Positions 1 to 7,959 of a stretch of 54,676 nucleotides of DNA are shown here, piece after piece (position 1 is the first letter of the stretch; the number at the start of each line of letters is the position of its first letter). Made by a program: the position numbers and the translations under genes. Source of the DNA: Mesorhizobium sp. GbtcB19 (GTDB lineage: Bacteria > Pseudomonadota > Alphaproteobacteria > Rhizobiales > Rhizobiaceae); assembly GCF_019091085.1 (NCBI RefSeq), contig NZ_JAGXJY010000029.1, forward strand, positions 1-54,676, given 5' to 3'. The notes beneath the pieces were generated by a model, which was not told where the DNA came from, did not search any database, and saw nothing but the letters and a program-made list of their open reading frames with translations.

Positions 1-130
1 TGTCCGAAAGGACGACCAGGATCCACTCGGTCTCCTTCCCACTTCAACCATACACCAGAACCAACACACAGGATCCTTGGGTCTCCGCGTCCGCTTCGCT
101 CCCGCTCCGCCCGTGGATGACGAACGGAGA
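1..130. repeat. Intergenic repeat-like sequence at the left edge
   Basis: No gene is visible here. Two similar segments beginning with AGGATCC and ending in GGTCTCC (about 18-36 and 71-88) form an imperfect direct repeat, followed by a GC-rich stretch ending in GTGGATGACGAACGGAGAG. The composition resembles rhizobial intergenic repeats, but the element is cut by the window edge and its limits cannot be set. Confidence 0.3.
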
Positions 131-135
131 GGCGC

Positions 136-987
136 CTACGCGGCAGCCTTCCACCCATCCCTGATATGCCTGTATCCCTCGCGATAAACCGCCTCCGGGC
201 TCTCCGCGAAATCCCGCCAAACCTTCGTCGCCGCCGCGAGGTCCTTCAGCGAGCGGCCAAACGACTCGATCGTCAGCCAGTCGTCATAGCCGCTTTTGCG
301 GATGGCGGAAAAAGTCTCTTTCCAGGGAATGTTGCCGCGCCCCGGCACGCCGCGGTCGTTCTCCGAAATATGGATATGGACGACATTCCTGCTATTGCGG
401 GTATAGGCGCCGATCGGATCGGCCTCCTCGATATTGGCGTGAAAAGTGTCGTACATCGCCTTGATGTGCGGCCGGTCGATCGCGTCGATATGTTCCGACA
501 GATCGGCCATGGTGTTAACCAGATAGCACTCGAAGCGGTTGAGCGCTTCGAGCCCGATGGTGACGCCCTTCTTGCCGGCATGGTCGCCGATGGTGCGCTG
601 CGAGGCGACCGAGCGCTTCTTCTCGGCAGCTGTCGGCCCGCTGCCGGAGAAGGCGCCGAGTGTCGAGTGCAGCGGCCCGCTCAGCCTGTTGGCGCCGAGC
701 GCGGCACCGCAGTCGATCGCCCATTTCATATAGTCGATGCCGGCCTTGCGCGTGGCGGCATCCGGCGAGATCAGGTTCATTGCCGGATCACCCATCGCCG
801 AGACCGCGGTGCGCTCCAGACCGATACGGTGGAGCATTTCGCCGAGCCTCCTGTAGTCGTCGGGCGCGCCGGCAAAGACAGGTATCTCGACGCCGTCGAA
901 GCCGGTCGCCTTGATGTCCTTGAGCAGCGCCTCGTGCTTCTTCGAGACGCTGGTCGTCCACAAGAACATGCACATGCCGATCTTCAT
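136..987 (-). CDS. Sugar isomerase/epimerase, TIM-barrel (xylose-isomerase-like), 283 aa
   Basis: Predicted cytoplasmic keto-sugar 3-epimerase or isomerase of the AP-endonuclease-2-like TIM-barrel family. The metal-binding pattern of D-tagatose/D-psicose 3-epimerases is readable in order: Glu in LEALNRFE, Asp in YDTFHANIEE, His in HIHISENDRG and Glu in TIESFG. I chose the ATG at 987 (MKIGMCMFLW) because GGGGAGGGG precedes it by about five bases; a GTG two codons upstream is possible. The length is normal for the family. It reads leftward, in the same direction as the two genes at 1156-3548, and probably acts in the same carbohydrate pathway. The exact sugar cannot be read from the sequence. 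Confidence 0.85.
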   Translation of the reverse strand: MKIGMCMFLWTTSVSKKHEALLKDIKATGFDGVEIPVFAGAPDDYRRLGEMLHRIGLERTAVSAMGDPAMNLISPDAATRKAGIDYMKWAIDCGAALGANRLSGPLHSTLGAFSGSGPTAAEKKRSVASQRTIGDHAGKKGVTIGLEALNRFECYLVNTMADLSEHIDAIDRPHIKAMYDTFHANIEEADPIGAYTRNSRNVVHIHISENDRGVPGRGNIPWKETFSAIRKSGYDDWLTIESFGRSLKDLAAATKVWRDFAESPEAVYREGYRHIRDGWKAAA

Positions 988-1013
988 CGACACCCCTCCC
1001 CATCACCTACGAT

Positions 1014-1159
1014 CTAGGGATGATGAGATTCAGGTCAGGCCGAGTCGAGAACGGTGGCTTCCGAGAACCGGAGCGGAGCGTACTTAAAGTACGTGAGCAC
1101 CGGAAGCGCAGGAAGCCGCCGTTCACAGGCCCGCCTCACCTGAATATCGGCGCCCCTAG
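1014..1159. repeat. 146-bp cruciform repeat element (full-length form)
   Basis: A near-complete inverted repeat bounded by CTAGGG at 1014 and CCCTAG at 1154-1159. The arms share ATTCAGGT / ACCTGAAT and GAACGGTGGCTTCC / GGAAGCCGCCGTTC, and the centre is the 15-bp palindrome CGTACTTAAAGTACG. Its right end provides the TAG stop codon of the oxidoreductase gene at 1156-2343. A shortened relative lies at 31038-31087. It carries no coding capacity of its own and resembles dispersed non-autonomous palindromic repeats of rhizobia. Confidence 0.8.
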
Positions 1160-2343
1160 AGCTTCGTCCACGCCCCGTTTTTCTTCGACGATTTCACGCA
1201 GGCCTCGATGAACGCCATGCCTTCGACGCCGTCCTCGATCGTCGGGAAGACCACATCCTTAGCCAGCTTACCGCCCTTCCTGCGTGCCGCGCGGATGGCG
1301 CGGGCGGCCTCCTGGTAGATGTTGGCGAAACCTTCGAGATAGCCTTCCGGATGGCCGGGCGGCACGCGCGTGACACGCGCCGCGACCGGCATCGCGCCGG
1401 CGCCGGCGCGAGTTAAAAGCTGCTTCGGCTGGCCGAACGGCGTGTACCAGAGATAGTTCGGGTCGGCCTGCACCCATTCCAGCCCACCCTTCGAGCCGTA
1501 GATGCGCAGTTTCAGCCCGTTCTCATGGCCGGGTGCCACTTGGCTTGCCCAGATCATGCCCTTGGCCGCATGCTTGTTGCCGACCGGCTTGAAGCGCAGC
1601 ATGACATTGACATTGTCGTCGAGCTGACGGCCCGGCACGAAGGCGTCGAGATCGGCCGAAAGCGAATCCAGCTCCAGCCCGGAAACGAAGCGGGCAAGGT
1701 TATAGGCATGCGTGCCGATGTCGCCAAGCGCACCGCCGGCGCCGGCCTGTTTCGGATCGGAGCGCCACGAGGCCTGCTTCTGGCCGGTGGCGGCGAGATC
1801 CTCGGTCAGCCAGTCCTGCGGATATTCCGACTGCACGATGCGGATGTCGCCGAGCTGGCCCTTGGCCACCATCTCGCGCGCCTGGCGGATCATCGGATAG
1901 GCGGTGTAGTTGTGGGTGAGCACGAACACCTTGCCGGTCTTCTCGACCAGGGCGGCGAGCTTCTTCGCCTCGGCCAGCGAGGTTGCCAGCGGCTTGTCGC
2001 AAATGACATGGATGCCGGCCTCGAGGAAGGCTTTCGCGGCCGGCACATGCACGTTGTTGGGCGTGACGATCGCCACCGCCTCGATGCCGTCCGGGCGCTT
2101 GGCTTCGGCCTTGGCCATCTCGGCATAGGAGCCGTAGCTGCGTGACGGATCGAGCCCGAGTTCCTCGGCCGAGGCCTTGGCCCGTTCCGGATTCGACGAC
2201 AGCGCGCCGGCCACCAGCACGAAATCGTTGTCCATGCGTGCCGCGATGCGATGCACCGCGCCGATGAACGCGCCCTGCCCGCCACCGACCATGCCATAGC
2301 GGATCGGGCCGCCTCCTGTTTCCGACTTCGATGCGCCGACCAT
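1156..2343 (-). CDS. Gfo/Idh/MocA-family oxidoreductase, 395 aa
   Basis: Predicted NAD(P)-dependent sugar or inositol-type dehydrogenase. The N-terminal Rossmann segment reads YGMVGGGQGAFIG; the EKP-like motif appears as CDKPLATS, with the Lys expected to be catalytic; and GGALGDIGTHAYN carries the usual conserved Asp/His pair that starts the C-terminal substrate domain. I start at MVGASKSE (2343) because GAGGAGAGG lies just upstream. The TAG stop lies inside the cruciform repeat 1014-1159. It is followed by an epimerase gene and preceded by another, an arrangement that suggests oxidation of a sugar carbon combined with isomerisation. Such pairs handle 3-keto sugars or inositols in other bacteria; the substrate here is not determined. 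Confidence 0.88.
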   Translation of the reverse strand: MVGASKSETGGGPIRYGMVGGGQGAFIGAVHRIAARMDNDFVLVAGALSSNPERAKASAEELGLDPSRSYGSYAEMAKAEAKRPDGIEAVAIVTPNNVHVPAAKAFLEAGIHVICDKPLATSLAEAKKLAALVEKTGKVFVLTHNYTAYPMIRQAREMVAKGQLGDIRIVQSEYPQDWLTEDLAATGQKQASWRSDPKQAGAGGALGDIGTHAYNLARFVSGLELDSLSADLDAFVPGRQLDDNVNVMLRFKPVGNKHAAKGMIWASQVAPGHENGLKLRIYGSKGGLEWVQADPNYLWYTPFGQPKQLLTRAGAGAMPVAARVTRVPPGHPEGYLEGFANIYQEAARAIRAARRKGGKLAKDVVFPTIEDGVEGMAFIEACVKSSKKNGAWTKL

Positions 2344-2372
2344 TTTTTCGTCCTCTCCTCTTTGGCTCCTCA

Positions 2373-2410
2373 CCCTCTCCCTTGCGGAGAGGGCCGACGC
2401 GCAGCGTCGG
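2373..2410. repeat. Tandem hairpin repeat upstream of the oxidoreductase
   Basis: Two adjoining perfect hairpins: CCCTCTCC-CTTGC-GGAGAGGG (2373-2393) and CCGACGC-GCA-GCGTCGG (2394-2410), followed by GGGCGGGGTATAAGGG. This is the layout of a common rhizobial intergenic palindrome family. It lies between the genes at 2493-3548 and 1156-2343, so in the leftward transcript it would form a stem-loop between two cistrons. Confidence 0.7.
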
Positions 2411-2492
2411 GGCGGGGTATAAGGGTCCGCTGCGGCTTGGAATTCAATCCCACCCGGACCCGTGGTCGCGTCTTCTCAAGGAAATTCGCGGG

Positions 2493-3548
2493 TCAAATCC
2501 CCATCATCGCGCGCAGCAGCTTCTTGTCGGTCGTGCCGGCGGCGAAATCGTCGAACGCCTTCTCCGTGACCCGGATGATGTGGTGTTGGATGAAAGGCGC
2601 GCCTTCGGCGGCGCCGTCCTCGGGATGCTTCAGGCAGCACTCCCATTCCAGCACCGCCCAGGAATCGTAATTGTACTGGGTGAGTTTTGAGAAGATGCCG
2701 CTGAAATCGACCTGGCCGTCGCCCAGCGAGCGGAAGCGGCCGGCCCGGTTCACCCAGCCCTGGTAGCCGGAATAGACGCCCTGCCGCCCCGTCGGGTTGA
2801 ACTCGGCATCCTTGACGTGGAACGCCTTGATCCGCTCATGGTAGATGTCGATGAACTCCAGATAATCGAGCTGCTGCAGCAGGAAATGCGACGGGTCGTA
2901 GTTGATGTTGCAGCGCTTGTGCCCGCCGACCGCGTCTAAAAACATCTCGAAGGTCGCGCCGTCGAACACATCCTCGGAAGGATGGATCTCGTAGCCGACA
3001 TCGACGCCATTGTCCTCATAGACATCGAGGATCGGCTTCCAGCGCTTGCCGAGCTCGCCGAAGGCTTCCTCGATCAGTCCGGCCGGCCGCTGCGGGAAGG
3101 GATAGAGGTAGGGGAAAGCCAGCGAACCGGTGAACGACACCGAGGCATTGAGCCCGAGATTGCGCGATGCCTTGGCGCCGAACTTCATCTGTTCGACGGC
3201 CCATTTCTGCCGCGCCTGGGGATTGTTGTGCACCGATGGCGGCGCGAAGCCATCCATCTGCGCGTCATAAGCGGGATGCACGGCCACCAGTTGGCCCTGC
3301 AGATGCGTCGACAGTTCGGTGATCTCGACGCCGGCATCGGCGCAGATGCCTTTCACTTCGTCGCAATAGGTCTTGGACGACGCCGCCTTCCCGAGGTCGA
3401 ACAGGCGTGCGTCCCAGGTCGGGATCTGCACGCCCTTGTAGCCGAGCCCGGCCGCCCATTTGGTGATCGAGGCCAGTGAATTGAACGGCGCGGCATCGCC
3501 CGCGAACTGCGCCAGAAACAGGCCGGGACCCTTCATCGTCGTCGGCAT
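2493..3548 (-). CDS. Sugar isomerase/epimerase, TIM-barrel, 351 aa
   Basis: Larger member of the xylose-isomerase-like TIM-barrel family, in the class often paired with Gfo/Idh/MocA dehydrogenases. Conserved stretches include VGYEIHPSEDVFDG (first metal Glu), CNINYDPSHFLLQQLD (metal Asp and His), IKAFHVKDAEFNPTG (His) and WAVLEWECC near the C-terminus (Glu). I chose MPTTMKGPG at 3548, since GAGGGAGG ends six bases upstream; an in-frame ATG at 3554 overlaps that ribosome site. It is first in a leftward run with the genes at 1156 and 136. A FadR-type operator lies about 105 bases upstream (3652-3662). Probable job: isomerisation of an oxidised sugar. Confidence 0.87.
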   Translation of the reverse strand: MPTTMKGPGLFLAQFAGDAAPFNSLASITKWAAGLGYKGVQIPTWDARLFDLGKAASSKTYCDEVKGICADAGVEITELSTHLQGQLVAVHPAYDAQMDGFAPPSVHNNPQARQKWAVEQMKFGAKASRNLGLNASVSFTGSLAFPYLYPFPQRPAGLIEEAFGELGKRWKPILDVYEDNGVDVGYEIHPSEDVFDGATFEMFLDAVGGHKRCNINYDPSHFLLQQLDYLEFIDIYHERIKAFHVKDAEFNPTGRQGVYSGYQGWVNRAGRFRSLGDGQVDFSGIFSKLTQYNYDSWAVLEWECCLKHPEDGAAEGAPFIQHHIIRVTEKAFDDFAAGTTDKKLLRAMMGI

Positions 3549-3648
3549 CGGCATCCTCCCTCGTTTGTTTTCGCAACCAAGCATAGCGTCGATTGGAGCG
3601 AGGGCCAGCCTGTTTGGGCAAACTTACCGGCATCTCAGCGCCATGCCA

Positions 3649-3665
3649 TTCTGGTATTACCAAAT
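3649..3665. promoter_or_regulatory. FadR-type GntR operator candidate (site 1)
   Basis: Core TGGT-ATT-ACCA at 3652-3662, the half-site pattern bound by FadR-subfamily GntR regulators such as FadR, PdhR, LldR and UxuR. It sits in the 398-bp gap 3549-3946 between divergent catabolic genes, on the side of the leftward epimerase gene. Apart from this site and site 2, I see no gene or strong promoter match in the gap. Confidence 0.55.
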
Positions 3666-3828
3666 CTCGCAAGTCGGTCAAGCGCCTGAAAACCACGAGG
3701 AAGCCGCCGCGTTGCCGCCGAGTTTCAAAAATTATCTTATGAAATCAGAGCATTGATCATGCAACTGAGCCTCGCCCTCCCCGTTCTTGCCGCGCATGAA
3801 AATTTGCTGTAGAGGTCATCATAGGCCC

Positions 3829-3845
3829 AATTGGTCGAACCAGTT
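3829..3845. promoter_or_regulatory. FadR-type GntR operator candidate (site 2)
   Basis: AATTGGT-CGA-ACCAGTT, a near-perfect dyad with the TGGT/ACCA core at 3832-3842. It lies 102 bases upstream of the rightward epimerase gene (3947). The FadR-type regulator encoded at 6063-6779 in the same run is the natural candidate to bind it. The trinucleotide spacer CGA is shared with the site at 19121-19139. Confidence 0.6.
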
Positions 3846-3946
3846 TCGAAGAAATGCTGGCAACGCCTTGGGGAGGAAACATGCGGCCACCTCGGACGGA
3901 GGCGTCGCGGGTGAACGTGACAGGCGAATTCTGGGAAGGATAGACC

Positions 3947-4834
3947 ATGCATCTTTCGACGCACAATTGGATGCGGGCGGAGCCACTCGAGGTGACGCTG
4001 AAGCGCATCAAGAAATTCGGCTACGAGTCGATCGAGATTTCTGGCGAGCCCGAGCAGTACAAGACCAAGGAGACGCGCGCGCTCCTGAAGGAGCACGGCA
4101 TCCGCTGCTGGGGTTCGGTGACGCTGATGCTCGGCGAACGCAACCTCGCTGCCAAGAACCAGGGCCAGCGCGAGCGGTCGGTCCAATACGTCAAGGACGT
4201 GCTAACCATGGTGAGCGAGCTCGACGGCGAGATCATCACGCTGGTGCCTGCCACCGTCGGCAAGGTCGTGCCCGACGGCACCGAGGCGGAGGAATGGGGC
4301 TGGGTGGTCGACGCGACGCGTGAGTGCTTCACCCACGCCAAGAAGGTCGGCGTCAGGATCGCCGTCGAACCGCTCAACCGCTTCGAGACCTACCTGTTCA
4401 ACCGCGGCGCCCAGGCGCTCGCGCTCGCCGATGCGGTGAGCCCCGAATGCGGCGTCTGCCTCGACGCCTACCACATCCACATGGAGGAATTTAACGTCTA
4501 TGACGCCATCCGTCAGGTCGGAAAGCGCCTGTTCGACTTCCATGTCGCCGACAACAACCGCTTCGCCGCCGGCCTTGGCCAGATCGACTGGCCGAAAATC
4601 GTGCGCACGCTGAAGGACATCGGTTATGACGGCGCGCTGACCAACGAGTTCGTTGCCCCCGTCGACCGCACGCCGGCCGCGCCCTATCCGGAGATGGTCG
4701 AGCGCAATCCGGTCGACATCTCGCCCGAGCAGCTCAAATTCATCCAGGACCACGGCTCCAGCGTGCTCACGGAGAAGTTCTACACCGACCAGATGCGCAT
4801 CACCGCCGAGACGCTGCTGCCGCTGATCAAGTAG
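3947..4834 (+). CDS. Sugar isomerase/epimerase, TIM-barrel, 295 aa
   Basis: Third TIM-barrel sugar isomerase of the cluster. The metal-ligand signatures are VEPLNRFETY (Glu), CLDAYHIHMEE (Asp/His), FDFHVADNNRFAAG (His) and LTNEFVAP (Glu), the same order as in D-tagatose 3-epimerase relatives. The start ATG is preceded by GGAAGGA at a normal distance. It is the first gene of a rightward run with the dehydratase (4891) and the GntR regulator (6063). Its sequence is clearly distinct from the isomerases at 136 and 2493, so the three are probably not functional copies. Substrate unknown. Confidence 0.87.
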   Translation: MHLSTHNWMRAEPLEVTLKRIKKFGYESIEISGEPEQYKTKETRALLKEHGIRCWGSVTLMLGERNLAAKNQGQRERSVQYVKDVLTMVSELDGEIITLVPATVGKVVPDGTEAEEWGWVVDATRECFTHAKKVGVRIAVEPLNRFETYLFNRGAQALALADAVSPECGVCLDAYHIHMEEFNVYDAIRQVGKRLFDFHVADNNRFAAGLGQIDWPKIVRTLKDIGYDGALTNEFVAPVDRTPAAPYPEMVERNPVDISPEQLKFIQDHGSSVLTEKFYTDQMRITAETLLPLIK

Positions 4835-4890
4835 GCCTCCGACTGAACCTGTCCTTTCTGCCCGGTGGGCGGAGAGGCCGAAGGGAAAAC

Positions 4891-6060
4891 ATGCGCATCA
4901 AAAGCGTCCAGGCCTGGTGGGTCCGTATCCCGATCGAAGTCGCGAGGCAGCATCGCAGCGACTTCGGTCAGGTGACGACGTTCGACGCCGCTATCCTGCG
5001 CATCGAAACCGATGACGGCCTGGTCGGCTGGGGCGAAGGCAAGAACGCCGCCGGCAGCGCTGGCAGCTATGGCGCGCTCGTCCACATGCTCAACCACGAA
5101 ATCGGCCCGCAGCTCATCGGCCGCGATCCGGCCGACATCGGCGTCATCTGGGAAATGCTCTACAACGGCGTGCGGCATGAGACGGCCGCGCATGCCGGCC
5201 ATGCCATGCCGCAGCTGGCGCGGCGCGGCATGAGCGTGGCGGCGATCAGCGCCGTCGACATCGCGCTCTGGGACATTCTTGGCAAGTCGCTCGGGCAGCC
5301 GGTGTGGCGGCTCATCGGCGGCCGCAAGGTCGAGCGCATGCGGGCCTATGCCTCGGGCGGCTGGGCTTCTACCGAGGCCATCGGCGAGCAGTTGAAATCC
5401 TACATCGCCAAAGGCGGCTTCAAGGCGCTGAAGATGCGCGTCGGCGCCATGGACGGCGCCCCGCATCTTTCGGCCGCGCGCGTGCGCGCCGCGCGGCAGG
5501 CGATCGGGCCGGATGTCGATCTCATGGTCGACGCGCACGGCACCTACACCGTCGCCGAGGCCAAGCGATTCATTGGTCTCACCGCCGATCTCGACCTTGC
5601 CTGGTTCGAGGAACCGGTGATCGCCGACGACAAGCCGGGCATGGCCGAAGTGCGCGCCTCGGGCTCCACGCCGATCGCCACCGGCGAAAGCGAGGCGACG
5701 CGCTACGCCTTTCGCGATCTGGCGGTGCTGAAATCGGCCGACATCTTCCAGCCGGATCCCGCCTTCTGCGGCGGCATCAGCGAGGCGATGAAGATCGGCA
5801 CCCTCGCCAGCGCCTTCAACCTGCGCTTCGCCCCGCATCTGTGGGCCGGCGCGCCCTGCTTCTTTGCCGGGCTGCATGTCTGTGCCGCCTCGCCCGCCAG
5901 CTTCATCATCGAATATTCGCTCGGTGCCAATCCGATGATCCACGACCTCGTCGAGGAGACTGTCGAAGCAAAGGACGGTATGATAGCGATCCCTGAAAAA
6001 CCTGGATTGGGATTCACCATCTCCGAGCGGTTCCTGGAGGCGCACGCGCAACGTATTTGA
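4891..6060 (+). CDS. Enolase-superfamily acid-sugar dehydratase/racemase (mandelate racemase group), 389 aa
   Basis: Predicted Mg-dependent enzyme that abstracts the alpha-proton of a carboxylate, most likely an acid-sugar dehydratase. The readable catalytic set is: Lys181-x-Arg183 in LKMRVG, metal ligands Asp214 (MVDAHG), Glu240 (WFEEPV) and Glu266 (ATGESE), and the Asp289-His316 dyad (QPDP and APHLW), spaced 27 residues as in mandelate racemase. The K-x-R in place of K-x-K is a variant seen in some sugar-acid dehydratases. GAAGGGAAAAC precedes the ATG. It ends two bases before the ATG of the GntR gene, so the two are almost certainly co-transcribed. A dehydratase next to epimerases and a 2-hydroxyacid dehydrogenase fits sugar-acid catabolism. 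Confidence 0.9.
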   Translation: MRIKSVQAWWVRIPIEVARQHRSDFGQVTTFDAAILRIETDDGLVGWGEGKNAAGSAGSYGALVHMLNHEIGPQLIGRDPADIGVIWEMLYNGVRHETAAHAGHAMPQLARRGMSVAAISAVDIALWDILGKSLGQPVWRLIGGRKVERMRAYASGGWASTEAIGEQLKSYIAKGGFKALKMRVGAMDGAPHLSAARVRAARQAIGPDVDLMVDAHGTYTVAEAKRFIGLTADLDLAWFEEPVIADDKPGMAEVRASGSTPIATGESEATRYAFRDLAVLKSADIFQPDPAFCGGISEAMKIGTLASAFNLRFAPHLWAGAPCFFAGLHVCAASPASFIIEYSLGANPMIHDLVEETVEAKDGMIAIPEKPGLGFTISERFLEAHAQRI

Positions 6061-6062
6061 CG

Positions 6063-6779
6063 ATGAAAGAAAAGAACCTTCTCGCGGAACTTGCCGCCTA
6101 TCTCTTCTCCAACTCGGACAACGAGTCCGGCCGCACGCCGTCCGAGCGCGAACTGGCCGAGCATTTCGGCGTCAGCCGCGGCCAGATCCGCGAGGCTCTC
6201 GCCATCCTCGAGGCCATGCGCATCGTCGAGCGTCGCGCCAAGTCCGGCATCTATATCGACACCAAGCAGGCGAGCGTGGAAGCGCTGGCGCTTTTCGCCC
6301 GCGCCGGCCTGCCGCTCGATCCGGTGCAGATCTACGAAACGGTCGAGCTGCGCAAGATCCACGAGATCAAGGCCGCCGAGCTGGCTTGCTCGCGCGCCAC
6401 GGAAGAAAATTTCGAACGCCTTCGCGAGATCCTGAAAGCCTCGGAGGAGCGCATCGCCGCCGGCGAAGGCCTCGCCAAGGAAGACCGCGAATTCCACCTC
6501 GAGATCGTGCGCGCGACCAAGAACAGCGTCTTTCACAACATCTGCAGCGTCTATTACCTGATGGGCGAGCAGCGCCTGCCGATCTATTTCAACGACCCCG
6601 AACGCAGCGTCCGTTCGCATGCCGAGCATATCCAGATCTACGAGGCGCTGCTGCGCCGCGACGGCAATCTCGCCCAGGCCTTGATGAACGCCCATTTGCA
6701 GGGCGCCGAGAGCTACTGGAAGGGAATAATCGAAGGCCGCGGCAGCGAGCCGAAAAGCGCGGCGCTGGAAAAGGCCTGA
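6063..6779 (+). CDS. FadR-type GntR transcriptional regulator (FCD domain), 238 aa
   Basis: One-component repressor or activator. The N-terminal winged helix includes GRTPSERELAEHFGVSRGQIREAL (about residues 22-45) followed by a wing ending in RRAKSGIYID. The C-terminal helical FCD domain carries the usual acidic/His metal- or ligand-binding positions (EDREFHLEIVRATKN, RSHAEHIQIYEALL). I use the ATG at 6063; a TTG two codons upstream overlaps the dehydratase stop. Regulators of this subfamily bind TGGTnnnACCA dyads, and such dyads occur upstream of the cluster (3652, 3832) and at two distant promoter regions in the window. The effector is probably a sugar acid from this pathway (inference). 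The stop codon abuts a repeat element. Confidence 0.9.
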   Translation: MKEKNLLAELAAYLFSNSDNESGRTPSERELAEHFGVSRGQIREALAILEAMRIVERRAKSGIYIDTKQASVEALALFARAGLPLDPVQIYETVELRKIHEIKAAELACSRATEENFERLREILKASEERIAAGEGLAKEDREFHLEIVRATKNSVFHNICSVYYLMGEQRLPIYFNDPERSVRSHAEHIQIYEALLRRDGNLAQALMNAHLQGAESYWKGIIEGRGSEPKSAALEKA

Positions 6780-6871
6780 GCAATTTCCAGGAAAAGTGTG
6801 AAACGGTTTTCCGTCCGGAATTGCGTGAAACAACGAGACAGGGCAGTTCGCCGTTTCCATAAACGGTGAAA
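6777..6871. repeat. Rhizobial palindromic repeat, copy A
   Basis: Begins at the TGA stop of the GntR gene as TGAGCAATTTCCAGGAAAAG and runs through TTTTCCGTCCGGAATTGCGT and CGCCGTTTCCATAAACGG to about 6871. It is closely similar to the segment at 30062-30162, with the internal pairs CCAGGAAAA/TTTTCCGTCCGG and CCGTTTC/GAAACGG-like arms. It fills most of the 158-bp gap before the dehydrogenase gene. This copy has lost the clean GCTCTA right end seen in copy B. Confidence 0.75.
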
Positions 6872-6937
6872 TGCCGTTGAGCATTTTGCAGCCAAGCGTT
6901 TAGCTTGGCGTCGCACAAATGCGGAAATGGAACGCCC

Positions 6938-7915
6938 ATGCGCAAAATCCTTTCGACGCACCCGCTGCATCCGCGCGCCACGGCCATGCTGGCGGGCGCA
7001 GGCCGGCTTGCAATCGCTTCGGCGCTCGATCCCAAGACACTGACCAGCGAAGCCCACGACGCCGACATCGTCATCGTGCGCGCGCCGCTGCCGCTGGAGC
7101 TGTTTCAAGGCGCGGCGAATTTGCGCGCCGCGATCCGCCACGGCGCCGGGGTCGACATGATCCCGGTCGAGGCGGCGACCGCCGCCGGCGTGCTGGTCGC
7201 GAACGTGCCGGCGGTCAACGCGCGCTCGGTCGCCGAGCATGTGATGTTTACCGCGCTGGCTTTGCTGCGGCGCTTCCGCGTGATGGACCGCGACCTGCGC
7301 GCCAAGGGCTGGCTTGCCGGGCGCGAGCATGCCAATTCGACCAGCGAGTTGGCCGGCAAGACTATCGGCATCGTCGGCCTCGGCGCGGTCGGCCAGGCCG
7401 TCGGCCACATCGCTGCGCACGGTTTCGACCTCAATGTCGTGGCGACCACGCGCAGCCTGCGCCCGGCGCCCGAGCGCGTCGGCTTCCTGTCGATCGACGC
7501 GCTTGTCGAGCAGAGCGACATCATCGTGCTTTGCTGCCCGCTGACGGAGGAAACACGCGGCCTGATCAGCCGCGAGCGCATCGCCCGCATGAAGCCCAAC
7601 GCGCTGCTGATCAACGTCTCGCGCGGGCCGGTGGTCGACGACGAGGCGCTGATCGAAGTTTTGCGGACGGGTCGCATCGGCGGCGCCGCGCTCGATGTCT
7701 TTTCCACGCAGCCGCTGCCGCCCAACCATCCCTATTTCGGCTTCGACAATGTCATCGTCACTCCGCATATGGCCGGCATCACCGAGGAATCGATGATGCG
7801 CATGGGCGTCGGCGCGGCGAGCGAGGCGCTGCTGGTGCTGGCCGGCAAGCTGCCCGTCAACCTGCGCAACGCGGAAGTCATCGAGCACTACCGGCGACGC
7901 TTTCCGGCTGGCTGA
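6938..7915 (+). CDS. D-isomer-specific 2-hydroxyacid dehydrogenase family protein, 325 aa
   Basis: NAD(P)-dependent oxidoreductase for 2-hydroxy/2-keto acids. The dinucleotide motif GIVGLGAVG lies at about 144-152. Catalytic Arg229 is in NVSRGPVVD and His277 in TPHMAG. The position that is normally catalytic Glu (xEPLP) is Gln258 (STQPLP), as in formate dehydrogenases, so the proton relay may differ. The start MRKILSTHP (6938) follows GGAAATGGAACGCCC; a TTG 11 codons upstream is unlikely. It lies downstream of the GntR gene beyond a repeat element, possibly with its own promoter. It could reduce or oxidise a product of the sugar-acid pathway; specificity is undetermined. Confidence 0.88.
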   Translation: MRKILSTHPLHPRATAMLAGAGRLAIASALDPKTLTSEAHDADIVIVRAPLPLELFQGAANLRAAIRHGAGVDMIPVEAATAAGVLVANVPAVNARSVAEHVMFTALALLRRFRVMDRDLRAKGWLAGREHANSTSELAGKTIGIVGLGAVGQAVGHIAAHGFDLNVVATTRSLRPAPERVGFLSIDALVEQSDIIVLCCPLTEETRGLISRERIARMKPNALLINVSRGPVVDDEALIEVLRTGRIGGAALDVFSTQPLPPNHPYFGFDNVIVTPHMAGITEESMMRMGVGAASEALLVLAGKLPVNLRNAEVIEHYRRRFPAG

Positions 7916-7959
7916 CGCTCGCCTCAATTTTCCCGGATTTGACGACGACCTTCGTGTAA

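Noticed and set aside
4780..6051. Large open frame antisense to the enolase-superfamily gene, and similar antisense frames elsewhere
   Set aside because: Typical mirror frames of GC-rich coding DNA; the composition is Arg/Asp/His rich with no family motifs, and the sense gene has complete catalytic residues.
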